Positions 26,532 through 36,884 of a stretch of 64,000 nucleotides of DNA are shown here, in pieces. The DNA is from SAR324 cluster bacterium. GTDB taxonomy: Bacteria > SAR324 > NAC60-12. Positions within the stretch are counted from its first letter, which is position 1; the number at the start of each line of letters is the position of its first letter. Below the pieces are notes generated by a model. It was not told where the DNA came from. It searched no databases and saw only the letters and a program-made list of their open reading frames with translations. The DNA is taken from the NCBI GenBank assembly GCA_028281495.1, contig JANQJU010000030.1:31773-95772 (forward strand). Direction: 5' to 3'. Made by a program: the position numbers and the translations under genes.

Positions 26532-29500
26532 ATGCGTACTTATTCAAACGTACATATAAAGAAATCCATTTCAATTCGATTGCTACTCTATGTTTGTTCC
26601 ATTTACTTCGTGTTCGCTATGGTCGTGACGATCATTCATATGGTTGTGGAATATCGTTATACCCAAGAACAAGTTTTTCGAGAAATCACCAATATTAAAG
26701 ACAGTTTTAGCCCAGGCCTATCCAAAGCTCTATGGGAATTTGATATGGGAGTTTTATCCAGTATTTTCCAAGGGATAGATGGCTTGCCATCCATCAGTGG
26801 TGCTTTGGTGTTTAACGAAAAAGAAGTCATGGTGGTTGCTTCTGAGAATATTGCAGAGTTGGAAAACTTTTCAATGATCTCTCATGAAGATCTGGGGCAT
26901 TTGGATTATCTTTTCCTGGGGCGGATTGGCGTTTCGTGGCCACTCATTTATGAGGAACGGGGCAAGACCTATTCACTAGGAAACATAATCTTGTTTCTGG
27001 ACTCGAACATTATTTTTAATCGAGTGGAGTTGGGATTTATTTTTATTGTGGTGAACTCTTTCCTAAAAGCAGCGGCTCTTTGGATCGTATTTCTTTTCGT
27101 CTCTCGAAAATTACTGATCCGTCCATTAACAGAGTTTGTGTCTGTCACACGGAATCTGGCCTATGACAACCTCGGTGATTTTCAAGTTCACATTCATGCT
27201 CCTGCTGACAGTGAATTGAAGTTTTTAGAAACCTCATTCAATCAAATGATTCAAAAGCTCCATGTTGCTTTTGAAGAACAACTCCAAATCAAATCGGTAT
27301 TGGCCGAAGAACGGGAATGGTTTTCCAGTACGTTGTCCAGTATCGGAGACGGCGTGATTGCGACGGATCATGAAGGTAAGATCACGTTGATGAATCCAGT
27401 GGCAGAAACCTTAATGGGGTGTTCGTTTGCCAGAGCGCAAAATCAGTTAATCGACGAGGTGTCCCAGTATGAAGATTTGGCGGGGGAAGAGGGGCTGGAA
27501 GAGTTGGTGCAGCCTCTTAAGGATCATCAAAGAATTGCGTACCACAAATTCATTTGTAAAATTTTCCATCAGTCAAAAATCTACTTTATTTCCGGCAACG
27601 TTTCTCCCATTCAAGACAAACAAAACAATCTCCATGGTTATATTTGGGTATTTCGGGATGTGACCGAAACCCGAAAAATGCGACAACAATTACAGCAGGC
27701 AGATCAGCTCAAGGATGAATTTCTAGCCAATACATCTCATGAATTGCGAACCCCCCTTCATGGTATTATTGGGTTTTGTGAAACCCTTCTCTCTTCCTCC
27801 CAACCTTCCCTTTCTCAAGAACAGCAAAACCATCTGCAATTGGTGATTCACAGTGCACGTCGTTTGATGAATTTGGTCAATGACATTCTCGATATTTCAA
27901 AGATCCGAAATCATGAGTTGCAGGTGCAGCTCACCCCAGTGGACTTGTTGAGCAATCTCGCATTGGCCAAACAACTTTGTCAGCCACTCCTTGTTGGTAA
28001 ATCTGTTGATTTGCTCCTGAACCTTCCCTCTCATCCAGTTTGGGTACAAGCTGATGAAAATCGTCTTCAGCAAATTGTGCTCAATTTATTAAGCAATGCG
28101 ATCAAATTTACGCGAGAAGGTTCGGTTCGCGTCACTGTAGAATGCCAAGAATCACTGACTCATGTCACTGTTGTGGACACGGGCATTGGTATCTCTCAAG
28201 ATCAGCAGAAGCAAATTTTTCAGCCGTTTCGACAAGCTGATGGGTCTACGTCTCGACAGTATGGTGGAACGGGTCTGGGTTTAGCGATCACCCAGAACCT
28301 GATTCAACTGCATGGAGGTCAACTTGAAGTGAGAAGTCAACTGGGTAAAGGGTCCCGGTTTTCATTCACCTTGCCCATCGTTTCTCCTCCAGCCACCTCT
28401 CACTTTTCTTCAGATTCCGACTTAGATGCTCAACAGCGCATTGAACAACATGAAGTTCAAGAGGCATTGCGTTATATCCCCCTGGCTCCGATCTCATCTA
28501 AATTATCCAACGCCCCAGTATCGCAGAAAAGCCCATCTCCGGAACCGTTAAAACCGGTTCCCCCGCAGGTGCCCATATTAGTTGTGGATGATGACTCGAT
28601 TAATCGAGAGTTGCTTCGTAAACAATTGGAAATGGAAAATTATGAGGTGCAAAGTGCAGCCAATGGGAGTCAGGCTTTACAAACCATTGAACATCAACTG
28701 CCTGACCTTGTGTTAATGGATGTCATGATGCCTTACCTCAACGGCTTTGAAGCTTGTCAGAGGCTTCGGCAGCAATATAGCCCCGTTGAACTCCCTATCA
28801 TCATTTTGACAGCCCGCACTCAAACCGAAGATTTGGTACAAGCTTTGGAAGTGGGGGCTAATGACTATCTGACAAAGCCCTTTCAAAAAGAAGAAATGTT
28901 ATCCAGAGTCCGGTCGCAATTGGGACAAAAGAAAGCAGCCATTCTGTTAAAGGAAAACGCCAGACTGCAAAAGGACATCGAGAATTTTCAACAAATTGAA
29001 AAAGAGTTGCGCCAAGCTAAGAAAAACGTTCTTAATTTCTTGGAGCGTCTCCCAGAAGCAATGCTGGCACTGAATACAGAAGGAGAGGTGATTTATGGCA
29101 ACACCGCTGCCTCTACCACATTAGACTACGATATGGAGGAGTTGGTCGCGATGAATTTGAAAGACTTGACCTTAGGTTCTTGGGAAGAACACCCCCTGGC
29201 ACAATTCTTCCAAGAGGAAACGGAATCGGTATTTTCCGAAGGTCATGATATTGCTACTTCGATACAGAAAAAGGATGGAACGATCCTCTCCATGATGTGT
29301 TCGGGAAGTTGGCTCGAATTGAAAGATTCCGTTTTATTGTTGTGCTTTGTACAATCGTCTCTTGCCCAAGATTCTTCTCCGCTCAAATACTTGCCATATC
29401 AGCAATTGATCAACGTTGTTCCCAATGCTTCCTCTAATTCGTCAATACCTGAAGCCATCGTTCAACTGACTTCTTATGCTTTGCATTGTTGGGAAGCATT

Positions 29501-29753
29501 CACACAGAAAACGATGGTGGAACTGGCTGAAGAAAGTGAATTGTGGACGGTGACTGCCGATGACAGTCGACCCCGTGCACGCAATTTCGAACGGTACCTT
29601 ACCCTGAAAAACATCCCCAAACGTCCACGATGGCGTTTGGTTGTGCAAACCACTCATTTTGTATTAAAGCATTGCCCGGCTGATTCCACCGAAAAGGCAA
29701 AATTAGAGTTCTATTTACAACAATTGCTGGGGATGTTGCGTTTACACGGGTGA
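26532..29753 (+). CDS. Hybrid sensor histidine kinase/response regulator
   Basis: A 1073-residue membrane kinase. Membrane helices near residues 14-38 and 169-193 enclose a small periplasmic sensor; a HAMP domain follows. A PAS domain lies near 260-380, the HisKA dimerisation domain with phosphoacceptor His in [15 protein letters not shown] near 400, the HATPase domain ([18 protein letters not shown]) near 510-620, a receiver domain with Asp in LVLMDVMMP near 681-794, and a second PAS near 830-915. The last ~115 residues form a domain also present in the kinase at 58045-61038 ([17 protein letters not shown]). No output regulator is adjacent. The divergent binding protein is a likely sensory partner. 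Confidence 0.92.
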   Translation: MRTYSNVHIKKSISIRLLLYVCSIYFVFAMVVTIIHMVVEYRYTQEQVFREITNIKDSFSPGLSKALWEFDMGVLSSIFQGIDGLPSISGALVFNEKEVMVVASENIAELENFSMISHEDLGHLDYLFLGRIGVSWPLIYEERGKTYSLGNIILFLDSNIIFNRVELGFIFIVVNSFLKAAALWIVFLFVSRKLLIRPLTEFVSVTRNLAYDNLGDFQVHIHAPADSELKFLETSFNQMIQKLHVAFEEQLQIKSVLAEEREWFSSTLSSIGDGVIATDHEGKITLMNPVAETLMGCSFARAQNQLIDEVSQYEDLAGEEGLEELVQPLKDHQRIAYHKFICKIFHQSKIYFISGNVSPIQDKQNNLHGYIWVFRDVTETRKMRQQLQQADQLKDEFLANTSHELRTPLHGIIGFCETLLSSSQPSLSQEQQNHLQLVIHSARRLMNLVNDILDISKIRNHELQVQLTPVDLLSNLALAKQLCQPLLVGKSVDLLLNLPSHPVWVQADENRLQQIVLNLLSNAIKFTREGSVRVTVECQESLTHVTVVDTGIGISQDQQKQIFQPFRQADGSTSRQYGGTGLGLAITQNLIQLHGGQLEVRSQLGKGSRFSFTLPIVSPPATSHFSSDSDLDAQQRIEQHEVQEALRYIPLAPISSKLSNAPVSQKSPSPEPLKPVPPQVPILVVDDDSINRELLRKQLEMENYEVQSAANGSQALQTIEHQLPDLVLMDVMMPYLNGFEACQRLRQQYSPVELPIIILTARTQTEDLVQALEVGANDYLTKPFQKEEMLSRVRSQLGQKKAAILLKENARLQKDIENFQQIEKELRQAKKNVLNFLERLPEAMLALNTEGEVIYGNTAASTTLDYDMEELVAMNLKDLTLGSWEEHPLAQFFQEETESVFSEGHDIATSIQKKDGTILSMMCSGSWLELKDSVLLLCFVQSSLAQDSSPLKYLPYQQLINVVPNASSNSSIPEAIVQLTSYALHCWEAFTQKTMVELAEESELWTVTADDSRPRARNFERYLTLKNIPKRPRWRLVVQTTHFVLKHCPADSTEKAKLEFYLQQLLGMLRLHG

Positions 29754-29854
29754 AGTCCCGTTTTCTTGCTCATTTTGTTCCGGCTACACATGACTCTGGA
29801 TTCGAGTTGACCCATGACAAGGTGAGTCCCTGCATCGGCAATCATAAATGGGCG

Positions 29855-30706
29855 CTATTGCCAGGCGAGTCTATTGGCATGAGCAAACTCAGCGAAAGAA
29901 ATCGGTGTTCTGTCCGTAAGTTTCTCTACCCATTCTGTCGTTCGATTTTCTGATCCCGTCGCAATGAGAGTATCCATAGCCGCTAATCCATCGGCATATT
30001 TTTTAGGCAATCCCCCTTTTTGATGAAATTCACTCAGTTGCGTTTCTGAAAGTTTTTCATGGCGGATGGGTTTGCCTGTGGTCTCACTAATGATGCGGGC
30101 CACCGTATCATATGAAATCGCTTCTGGCCCAGTAATGATGTAGTCCCCTTTTTCAATGCTGGGGTCGGTGAGAAGCCGAGCAACGACTGCCGCAATATCA
30201 TCGGCATTGATGAACCCCACATTGGCATCGTTCGTCGCCGAATAAATTTTTCCTTCATTTCGAATCGTAGGGAGGTGTTGTTGCTCCGAAAAGTTTTGCA
30301 TGAACCAAGAAGGGCGGACAACATACCAGTGGGATGCGTTTTGTTCCAGGTACTCATGAACGGCACCCATAAAAGGGCCGCCTTTCTCTAAAGAAGAGGC
30401 GCTCAATAAAACTGGAATGATGTCGTTTTTCAGTAGCTTATCAATAAAGGGTTTCATCACAGGCATCAGGTCAAATACCCCCGAAGGCGCCAACAGATAC
30501 GCCGCATCGATTTCTTGCCATTCTTCCGCAGAAATACCTAAATCATGAGAAGTAGGTTCTTCCCATTGGAAATAGCACTTCCTACCCACATTTTGGTAAG
30601 ACCTACTCAGTCGGTAAACTTGATGGCTCTCCGTTTCCAACTGAGCTGCAAGACGACTCCCTGTTTTTCCTGAGGCGCCAGTAACAATCACTTTCTTTTT
30701 ATTCAT
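29855..30706 (-). CDS. NmrA-family NAD(P)-binding protein
   Basis: A 283-residue Rossmann protein of the atypical short-chain dehydrogenase class. The nucleotide-binding turn VTGASGKTGSRLA is at residues 8-20. The YLLAPSGVFDLMPVMKPFID and RPSWFMQNFSEQQHLPTIRN segments are typical of NmrA/QOR2/azoreductase-like proteins such as festuclavine dehydrogenase or YtfG relatives. NADPH binding is expected, and the substrate is unknown. The NTF2-like gene lies 97 bp upstream on the same strand; upstream of both is a perfect TetR-type palindrome (31317-31339). Together these suggest a TetR-controlled detoxification pair. Confidence 0.87.
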   Translation of the reverse strand: MNKKKVIVTGASGKTGSRLAAQLETESHQVYRLSRSYQNVGRKCYFQWEEPTSHDLGISAEEWQEIDAAYLLAPSGVFDLMPVMKPFIDKLLKNDIIPVLLSASSLEKGGPFMGAVHEYLEQNASHWYVVRPSWFMQNFSEQQHLPTIRNEGKIYSATNDANVGFINADDIAAVVARLLTDPSIEKGDYIITGPEAISYDTVARIISETTGKPIRHEKLSETQLSEFHQKGGLPKKYADGLAAMDTLIATGSENRTTEWVEKLTDRTPISFAEFAHANRLAWQ

Positions 30707-30803
30707 AATTATCCATTTAATTAAAAATTATATTAGATGAGTTCTAAAATGTAGATTCTTAAAAATACTAAAATTACGCTTATAAAAATTTTTTAAACCT
30801 TTC

Positions 30804-31244
30804 TTATGAGTCGCTAAAATTTGTTTCCCAACTGTTTCCCAAACCCTTTTGGATCACATCAGGATTCCAATAATCTTTGTAACGTATGATCTTACCGTTC
30901 GAAATTGAAATTACTGAGATGTACTTCTGATCATAAGAGGCATTTGTAGGAACCAACTTTCCATGGCAATGAAATTCGAGAATAACGGTCTGTTGATCTG
31001 CGGTGAGATAGGTTTGATCATGAATGAATTCATCGATTTCTAAGAGATCTCCGATCATAGCAAAGTAATCTCGCATTTCCCGTTCGCCTTCCAATCGGGT
31101 CACTCCATTTTCTGGAGCGTACGGGAATTCCATCACTCCTTGCTTGTCGAAAAGCCCAATAAATCCCTCTTCGGGGGTAAGAAGATGTCCTGCTTCTCGT
31201 AAAATCAATTCTCTTAACAATTCGAAGGTTTTACTCTCTGACAT
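30804..31244 (-). CDS. NTF2-like (SnoaL-type) protein
   Basis: A 146-residue single-domain protein with the NTF2/SnoaL cone fold pattern: FELLRELILREAGHLLTPEE, a central MRDYFAMIGDLLEIDEFIHD, and C-terminal strands TVILEFHCHGKLV and YDQKYISVISISNGKIIRYK followed by DYWNP. Such proteins act as small isomerases or cyclases or as ligand-binding domains; the substrate here is unknown. Its ATG lies 73 bp from the TetR-type palindrome. In the related block at 40 kb only the start codon region of this gene survives (CAT at about 40043). Confidence 0.8.
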   Translation of the reverse strand: MSESKTFELLRELILREAGHLLTPEEGFIGLFDKQGVMEFPYAPENGVTRLEGEREMRDYFAMIGDLLEIDEFIHDQTYLTADQQTVILEFHCHGKLVPTNASYDQKYISVISISNGKIIRYKDYWNPDVIQKGLGNSWETNFSDS

Positions 31245-31316
31245 ACTTTTACTCCATCGTTCATTGATTTTATTTGCTGACTTGATTGAACAAAATTATT
31301 ACCTCATTTTATTAAT

Positions 31317-31339
31317 CGATACGATACAGTATCGTATCG
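31317..31339. promoter_or_regulatory. TetR-type operator palindrome, perfect
   Basis: An 11-bp arm CGATACGATAC, one central A, then the exact reverse complement. It lies 73 bp upstream of the NTF2-like gene and would also have lain between it and the now deleted tetR. A one-mismatch counterpart exists at 40121-40143 upstream of the intact tetR. Size and symmetry fit a TetR-family dimer-of-dimers site. Confidence 0.8.
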
Positions 31340-31699
31340 TTTTAAATTTGTAAATTAAAAAAACAAAGAAATTGATTCTAACTACCTGAGAAGTCATTCG
31401 CTTTGGTACCGACACTTGGGTTTGCTATGCTTTGTTTCGACCTTGCACATGATGGAACGACTCCGTGTCGATTCATTGATTATCATCAATGGAACCCATC
31501 AAATGCTTTGAAAGCACTTTGAAGGAGGTCGCTGGTTGTCTTAATCACCTTGCCAATTTGCGGAACGATCTGCTTATTTCGAGTGTTTGATGTCAAATCA
31601 GTATCTACAGCCAGGGGGCATTTAAAAAAGAATTGTGCAGAAATTGCATTTCCTGATTCGGTTAATTTTTTACAAATCAAAACGATGAAAGGAAAAAAT

Positions 31700-32014
31700 A
31701 TGGAACTCAATGAAAAAAGTAGGATTGATCTGTAAATTCCCAGCTGTACTGTCACAATCGTCGAGCAAGAAGAAAATTTGAGTCAAATTATAAAAATGAG
31801 GAAACAATTGTCTCAACGAATTGGGTTTCAAATTGCCCCCATTCATATTCATGATAATTTGAAGTTACCAGAAAATGAATTGATCGTTTTTGTTGATAAC
31901 AAAGAGCATTGTCGTAAGCAATTTCAAGAAAAAATTGGGATTGAGACAATGGTGAGTACATTGAGGCAAGTCGTTCAGGATTTATCTCACAGTAAAAAAC
32001 GGCCTACTTTCTAA
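31700..32014 (+). pseudogene. FlhA (FHIPEP) cytoplasmic-domain-like fragment with premature stop
   Basis: The frame begins MELNEKSRIDL at 31700, stops at TAA 31733-31735, and continues in the same frame to 32014. In block 2 the corresponding codon is CAA, so the stop is a point mutation. The downstream part, RKQLSQRIGFQIAPIHIHDN followed by LKLPENELIV, closely resembles the FlhA linker-D1 region (LGFVIPPVRIRDNLQLxPNEY). The last ~40 residues (KEHCRKQFQEKIGIETMVST...) do not match FlhA as I know it. No flagellar genes are near. It may be an orphan FlhA-like protein with an unknown job, or debris. A start at 31778-31802 inside the fragment could still give a short product. Confidence 0.55.
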
Positions 32015-32114
32015 ATCACAACTACCCTACTTGAGCGCTTAGAATCGACGGCAAGCGATTCCAAACGATTTTGGAAGGCAAACATCTTAAAGGCTATAAT
32101 ACGATGAGGATGTT

Positions 32115-32321
32115 ATGAAAACGAAACTACCTTGGATCGCTGGTATCGGTGCCGGAATCACCGCGCTTTGCTGTTTCACCCCCGTCTTGGTGATTGCCTT
32201 GACCGCGATTGGTGCGGCAGGGATGGTCGCCTATCTGGATAGAGTTTTGTTGCCACTGCTCGGTCTTTTTCTATTACTCACTGGGTACGGAATCTATCGT
32301 AACAAAAAACAAAAGGAATGA
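32115..32321 (+). CDS. merF: MerF-like mercury transport protein
   Basis: A 68-residue protein with two membrane helices. The first carries the vicinal cysteines of MerF in GITALCCFTPVLVIALTAIG near residues 18-19, and the second runs from VAYLDRVLLPLLGLFLLLTG. MerF moves Hg(II) across the inner membrane. The second cysteine pair that classical MerF carries near its C-terminus is not present; the tail is YRNKKQKE. No merA, merR or merP lies in the window, so mercury resistance is uncertain. Block 2 holds a copy that lost its first ~20 codons, including the initiation region and part of the first helix. Confidence 0.85.
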   Translation: MKTKLPWIAGIGAGITALCCFTPVLVIALTAIGAAGMVAYLDRVLLPLLGLFLLLTGYGIYRNKKQKE

Positions 32322-32333
32322 GGGACTCTATTG

Positions 32334-32524
32334 CCTTCGCTAGCCTCGAAAGTGGAAAGGTCACGAATCCAAATCAGGATTTTTGACCAAGCGAAATCCT
32401 ACGCTCCCATACCGCATACCTTCCCCTCCATAATAACGTTTCGCAGTTCGCAAGAAGGCTGCCTTGCGGCTAAAACAAGGTGGCGACGCTGAGCCAGATC
32501 AAGATTTTCGCCATTTTCCCTCCA
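32334..32524 (-). pseudogene. SUMF1-domain protein, collapsed remnant
   Basis: The minus strand holds the first ~14 codons (MAKILIWLSVATLF, from 32524) fused to the last ~35 codons (KAAFLRTAKRYYGGEGMRYG to NPDLDS) of the gene that is intact at 41391-42191. A TAG appears at the junction near 32478, so no hybrid product is made. Everything between, about 650 bp in the intact gene, is gone. Confidence 0.85.
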
Positions 32525-32969
32525 CTGTTTGCGTTGATTGATACTGCTCAAAAAAAACTACACTTGTGGAGATAAAATCCCCAACGGATCCATGGGAAGG
32601 TGGCTGTTGCAGTGTCCCATTGGCAAGGATTGTCCCCCATTTGGTGATGAGAGGAGTGGTCCATTTGGATTTCCATAGACATACTTTCAGTTAACATCCC
32701 ACCACATGCACTATCCTATTGGTTTACGCAAGGCCTGCGTCGCAGCGTGTATTTTGGCTATGAATTTTAGGATCCCCAAATGGCAAAACGGCTTCCTTCT
32801 GCACGACTGTTGCCAGAGCAAGGAATTTGTATATTGGAAAACAAAGCGGTAGAATCAATACTCACTGGGCTTTACTGATTGGGGACAAGGAGAGAGAAAG
32901 GCTTAATTTAGATACTCAATTTAGTAGAAAGATCATTGAAATAAAAATTCAGTTAGCAAGGAAAAACAA
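32525..32969. other. Remnants of block 1 and unassigned sequence before betA
   Basis: 32525-32582 matches the SUMF1 upstream region of block 2. 32583-32690 matches the middle of the 137-residue protein gene (minus strand; PMGHCNS region). 32691-32713 matches the very end of the ATPase gene. From 32714 to 32969 a frame on the plus strand reads GLRKACVAACILAMNFRIPK followed by WQNGFLLHDCCQSKEFVYWK, which looks like a protein fragment with no start; I cannot name it. The betA promoter should lie here. Confidence 0.6.
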
Positions 32970-34628
32970 ATGTTTAAACGTCCAATTTTTGACAAAATTA
33001 TTATTGGTGGCGGTTCCGCTGGTTGTGTATTGGCGAATCGATTGAGTGCCTCATCGGAAAAAGTTTTAGTATTGGAAGCGGGTCGCCCCGACTATAAATG
33101 GGATGTTTTTATCCATATGCCCGCAGGACTCACCACGCCTTTAGGAAATAAATTTTATGATTGGTGTTATGAATCCGAACCTGAGCCGCATATGAATAAT
33201 CGGAAGATCTTTCATGGTCGAGGGAAAGTGTTGGGTGGATCGAGTAGCATCAACGGGATGATATTTCTGCGAGGCAACGCGATGGACTATGAAAAATGGG
33301 CCAGAGAACCGGGGATGGAAAACTGGGATTATGCCCATTGCCTTCCTTATTTCAAAAAATCGGAAAATCATCTGTTGGGTGGCAACGACTATCGAGGAAC
33401 AGAAGGCCCTCTTAAGCTGGAAACTGGCCCCTGTGAGAACCCTTTGTTCCAAGCTTTTTTTAAAGCTGCTGAGCAGGCAGGATATCCGCTGGTTGATGAT
33501 CTGAATGGAAGTCAACAGGAAGGGTTTGGTCCGTTTGATCGCAATGTTTATCGAGGCCGTCGGCTCAGTGCGGCTCGTGCCTATTTACATCCTGTCTTAA
33601 AACAGCGCTCCAACTTAAAAGTTATTTGTCGCGCGTTGACCACTAAAATTCTATTTGAGCAAAACAAAGCGGTTGGTGTGGAATACATTCAAGGGAATCG
33701 CCCCCCTGAAAGAGTCTTTGCCGAAGAAATTATTTGCTGTGGGGGTGCCATCAATTCGCCTCAGTTATTGCAACTTTCTGGCATTGGCAATGCTCAAGAA
33801 TTGGAAGCTTTGGGGATCGAGGTGAAACACGATTTGCCGGGAGTGGGAGAAAACCTTCAGGATCACTTGGAGGTATATGTCCAATACTCTAGCAAGCAAC
33901 CTGTTTCAATGAATCCAGCTCTGAAATGGTGGCGTGCTCCGGGCATTGGATATCAATGGCTTTTTCATCGAAAGGGACCTGCTGCCACCAATCACTTCGA
34001 AGCAGGTGGGTTTATTCGGAGCGACTCCGAGGAACCATACCCCAATATTCAATTTCACTTCCTGCCCCTGGCCATTCGATATGATGGGACACAACCCAGC
34101 TCAGGACATGGGTATCAGGTCCACGTGGGTCCGGTTCTTTCCGAAGCAAAAGGTTCGGTGAAAATCCAATCCACTGATCCTACGGTGTATCCCAAATTAA
34201 AATTCAACTATTTGTCGTCTGAAAAAGACCGGCGTGAATGGGTCGCTTCGATTCACAGTGCGCGCAAAATTCTGAATCAACCGGCCTTTCATGAGTTCAA
34301 CGGTGGGGAGCTTTCACCTGGAGCGAATGTGGAAACGGATGAACAAATTTTGGATTGGGTGGCTAAAGATGCGGAAACGGCCTTACATCCGTCCTGTACT
34401 TGTAAAATGGGAACCGACTCGATGGCGGTTGTCGAACCCAACACCTTAAAAGTTTATGGTCTTGAAAATCTAAGGGTGGTGGACGCTTCAGTGATGCCCT
34501 TTGTTTCCAATGCCAATATTTATTCACCGGTGATGATGATTGCGGAAAAGGCAGCTGATATGATTTTAGGAAACACACCGTTGGCACCCATCACCGCTCC
34601 TTTCCACGAGCCAAAAAAAGCTCAATAA
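32970..34628 (+). CDS. betA: Choline dehydrogenase
   Basis: BetA is an FAD-dependent GMC oxidoreductase that oxidises choline to betaine aldehyde at the inner membrane. The 552-residue product has the dinucleotide motif [16 protein letters not shown] at residues 11-26, the GMC signature [20 protein letters not shown] near residue 86, the second GMC signature [16 protein letters not shown] near residue 258, and the catalytic His region [11 protein letters not shown] near residue 471. Length and motifs match E. coli BetA. GCAAGGAAAAACAA precedes the ATG. The gene converges on betB with a 7-bp 3' overlap, an unusual layout because betA and betB usually share one operon. No betI is visible. Confidence 0.95.
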   Translation: MFKRPIFDKIIIGGGSAGCVLANRLSASSEKVLVLEAGRPDYKWDVFIHMPAGLTTPLGNKFYDWCYESEPEPHMNNRKIFHGRGKVLGGSSSINGMIFLRGNAMDYEKWAREPGMENWDYAHCLPYFKKSENHLLGGNDYRGTEGPLKLETGPCENPLFQAFFKAAEQAGYPLVDDLNGSQQEGFGPFDRNVYRGRRLSAARAYLHPVLKQRSNLKVICRALTTKILFEQNKAVGVEYIQGNRPPERVFAEEIICCGGAINSPQLLQLSGIGNAQELEALGIEVKHDLPGVGENLQDHLEVYVQYSSKQPVSMNPALKWWRAPGIGYQWLFHRKGPAATNHFEAGGFIRSDSEEPYPNIQFHFLPLAIRYDGTQPSSGHGYQVHVGPVLSEAKGSVKIQSTDPTVYPKLKFNYLSSEKDRREWVASIHSARKILNQPAFHEFNGGELSPGANVETDEQILDWVAKDAETALHPSCTCKMGTDSMAVVEPNTLKVYGLENLRVVDASVMPFVSNANIYSPVMMIAEKAADMILGNTPLAPITAPFHEPKKAQ

Positions 34629-36091
34629 GGGGCTTCCACATCGCCCATTTCGACATAGACACTTTTTAATTGGGTATAGTGTTCGATAGTGATCAAACTG
34701 TTTTCTCGGCCTATACCTGATTGTTTATACCCTCCAAACGGCATTTCTATCGGGGTGATATTGTAGTTATTGATCCAGCAAGTACCCGCTTGTAACTGGG
34801 CTATCACCCGGTGTCCGCGTTGAATGTCTTTGGTGAAGACACCAGCTGCCAATCCGTAAGGCGAGTTGTTCGCTCGTGCTATCACCCCCGCTTCATCGTT
34901 GTCCGGGAAACTAAGTACGGCCATCACGGGACCAAAAATTTCTTCACGAACAATCGACATATTGTCGGTGCATTGGGCAAAAATCGTCGGCTCCACAAAA
35001 TTTCCCTTTTCCAATCCAGGATGGGCCACTCGCTTACCACCGCAAACCAAATGGGCGCCTTCGTTCACTCCTTTTTCAATATAGCCCAGTACTTTTTCCA
35101 TGTGGTCTTGAGAAATCAAGGCACCCACATGGGTTTCTGGGTCCAAGGGGTCGCCAATTTTCATCTTGTTGACCCGAACCACTAGTCGCTTCAGAAATTC
35201 TTCTATAATAGACTCTGCTACAAAGACTCGTGTTCCATTAGAGCACACCTCTCCTTGGGTATAAAAATTAGCCATCAGGCTAGCCGAAACCGCATTATCC
35301 AAATGGGAATCTGCAAAAATAATCAATGGCGATTTTCCTCCCAATTCCATTGTCACTTTTTTCAAAGTAGCCGCTGCATCAGCCATCACCCGTTTACCCG
35401 TTTCCACTTCTCCAGTGAGCGAAACCTTTGCAATTTCGGGGTGGCGAGTGAGTAGTTGTCCTGTCGGAGCATATCCTTGAACAACATTGAAAACCCCATC
35501 GGGCACTCCGGCTTCGGTATAAATTTCGGCGAGCTTGAGTGCTGTTAATGGCGTGAGTTCTGCCGGTTTGAAAATCATGGAATTGCCACAAGCGAGTGCC
35601 GGACCCGATTTCCAGCAAGCAATTTGAATCGGGTAATTCCATGCGCCGATGCCAGCACAAATGCCCAAAGGTTCGCGGCGTGTGTAAGCAAAAGATTGGC
35701 CCAAATCATAATGCTGCCCATGTAAAGTTGCGGCTAAACCCGCAAAGTATTCAATAGCATCTGCTCCAGAAAGCACATCCACACAATTGGCCTCTTGGAT
35801 CGGTTTTCCAGTGTCTAACACTTCTAATTTGGCGATTTCTTGATTTCGTTGACGCAAGATGTGAACGGCCTTCAACAAGATTCGACCTCGTTCAGCTCCA
35901 CTCATTTGAGACCATTGTTGGAATCCCTTGTGAGCAGCAACCACGGCCCGGTCAACATCGTCTTTGTTTGCTACTTGAACTTGGCAAATGCTTTCATTGT
36001 TCGCTGGGTTGATATTTTCAAAAGATTCTTTTGAGGTGGCATCTTGGTAATGCCCATCAATATATAATTTCTGTTCAGGTAAGCTATTCAC
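34622..36091 (-). CDS. betB: Betaine aldehyde dehydrogenase
   Basis: BetB oxidises betaine aldehyde to glycine betaine using NAD(P)+. The 489-residue protein shows the aldehyde dehydrogenase pattern: [20 protein letters not shown] with [11 protein letters not shown] in the cofactor domain, the general base Glu in [13 protein letters not shown] near residue 254, and the catalytic Cys in [15 protein letters not shown] near residue 288. The start is a GTG at 36089-36091 behind AAGGAG. It faces betA tail to tail and faces away from proXWV, so the three parts of the betaine locus have separate promoters. Confidence 0.95.
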   Translation of the reverse strand: MNSLPEQKLYIDGHYQDATSKESFENINPANNESICQVQVANKDDVDRAVVAAHKGFQQWSQMSGAERGRILLKAVHILRQRNQEIAKLEVLDTGKPIQEANCVDVLSGADAIEYFAGLAATLHGQHYDLGQSFAYTRREPLGICAGIGAWNYPIQIACWKSGPALACGNSMIFKPAELTPLTALKLAEIYTEAGVPDGVFNVVQGYAPTGQLLTRHPEIAKVSLTGEVETGKRVMADAAATLKKVTMELGGKSPLIIFADSHLDNAVSASLMANFYTQGEVCSNGTRVFVAESIIEEFLKRLVVRVNKMKIGDPLDPETHVGALISQDHMEKVLGYIEKGVNEGAHLVCGGKRVAHPGLEKGNFVEPTIFAQCTDNMSIVREEIFGPVMAVLSFPDNDEAGVIARANNSPYGLAAGVFTKDIQRGHRVIAQLQAGTCWINNYNITPIEMPFGGYKQSGIGRENSLITIEHYTQLKSVYVEMGDVEAPY

Positions 36092-36884
36092 GAGGGCTAC
36101 TCCTTACTTTGGTAAAGGTTACTTTCAATCGCTCTTCTAATTCGTGAACTGAAGTTAACTTTTGACTTATAGTATTCGATTTTTTGGTCTTAATCTATTT
36201 CTAGTTGAAGAAATAAACCCTCCTGAATTCATTTGATAAAATCAAAGGAAATTCGATTTTTAAGGAGGTTATTCATATAAAGAAATTAGTGTTTCTATTT
36301 TTAAATAGCCTAAAGATTCTAAATGGTGGCAGATGTCCATATATTTTATTCCTAATTTATGAAAAGCACTTGGACTCACCAAGGCATTTGAAGAGGGGGG
36401 TTGACAGAGAAGGTGAGTTTTCATAGGCTAACGAAACTTTAGCAAGTAGATCCACTTATGAGGCTGCTTATATCTAAAAACAAATCAAATCTCTACTGAT
36501 TTTGTAAGGTTATGAATGGATTGCTTGGTTTTTTAAATTTCGCTTTTATATCAGATTAGTAAAGGAGGTATTTTATGTTTTTTATGAGGGTTTTTTTTGT
36601 GATTTCACAAAAATATACCTTCAATCTCTCCTTTTATTTTCCCAGGCGAATTAGGTATTTTCGCCTAATGGGGTCACCCATAAAACCCCCCTTTCCTTCA
36701 TTCCATTCTGAACATTCCATTCCAATAATTTGTATTCGATTTTAGCGGGAAAATGGTTTTTAAAATCGACCTACGATTACATAATATGCTTATCAAATTT
36801 AACTTAACATCTTGAAATTGCTTGGCTTTTAGGAAGTAGACAGATTTACAGAAAGCACTCAATAAATCCTAATGGAGTTATAAA
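36092..36884. other. Long AT-rich intergenic region between betB and proX
   Basis: This 793-bp region separates divergent betB and proX and should hold both promoters. An AAGGAGG at 36261-36267 has no start codon behind it. A second perfect one at 36562-36568 leads a small frame (36575-36745, listed separately). A stem-loop with arms AGGCGAA (36644-36650) and TTCGCCT (36660-36666) lies inside that frame. GAATTCATTTGAT and ATCAAAGGAAATTC near 36225-36255 form an imperfect inverted repeat. Confidence 0.5.
36575..36745 (+). CDS. Candidate small basic protein with strong ribosome-binding site
   Basis: AAAGGAGG ends six bases before an ATG that opens 56 codons to a TAG at 36743-36745. The product (MFFMRVFFVISQKYTFNLSF...) is rich in Phe, Arg and Pro with a hydrophobic start. 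I recognise no family. It precedes proX by 140 bp, so it could be a leader peptide of the betaine transporter, a stress-related small protein, or chance. The only evidence is the ribosome-binding site and open frame. Confidence 0.3.
   Translation: MFFMRVFFVISQKYTFNLSFYFPRRIRYFRLMGSPIKPPFPSFHSEHSIPIICIRF

Larger units (their letters stand above)
31240..32713. repeat. Related block 1 (collapsed copy of 40042-44197)
   Basis: Aligning by eye, this block runs collinear with 40042-44197 but is only about a third as long. Shared landmarks in order are: the upstream region of the NTF2-like gene, the TetR-type palindrome, the tetR promoter, the FlhA-like fragment, merF, both ends of the SUMF1 gene, a piece of the 137-residue protein gene, and the last few codons of the ATPase gene. 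Relative to block 2 it lacks the tetR coding sequence (junction near 31502), the SUMF1 middle (near 32477), the DUF2231-like and cytochrome c genes (near 32583) and the start of the 137-residue protein gene (near 32690). Confidence 0.9.

Noticed and set aside
31486..31755. Minus-strand frames in block 1 (and the equivalent at 40941-41150)
   Set aside because: They exist in both blocks only because the sequence is duplicated; they run against the FlhA-like fragment and contain no motif.
36644..36666. Rho-independent terminator before proX
   Set aside because: The 7-bp stem has a 10-base loop and no T-run after it on the plus strand.
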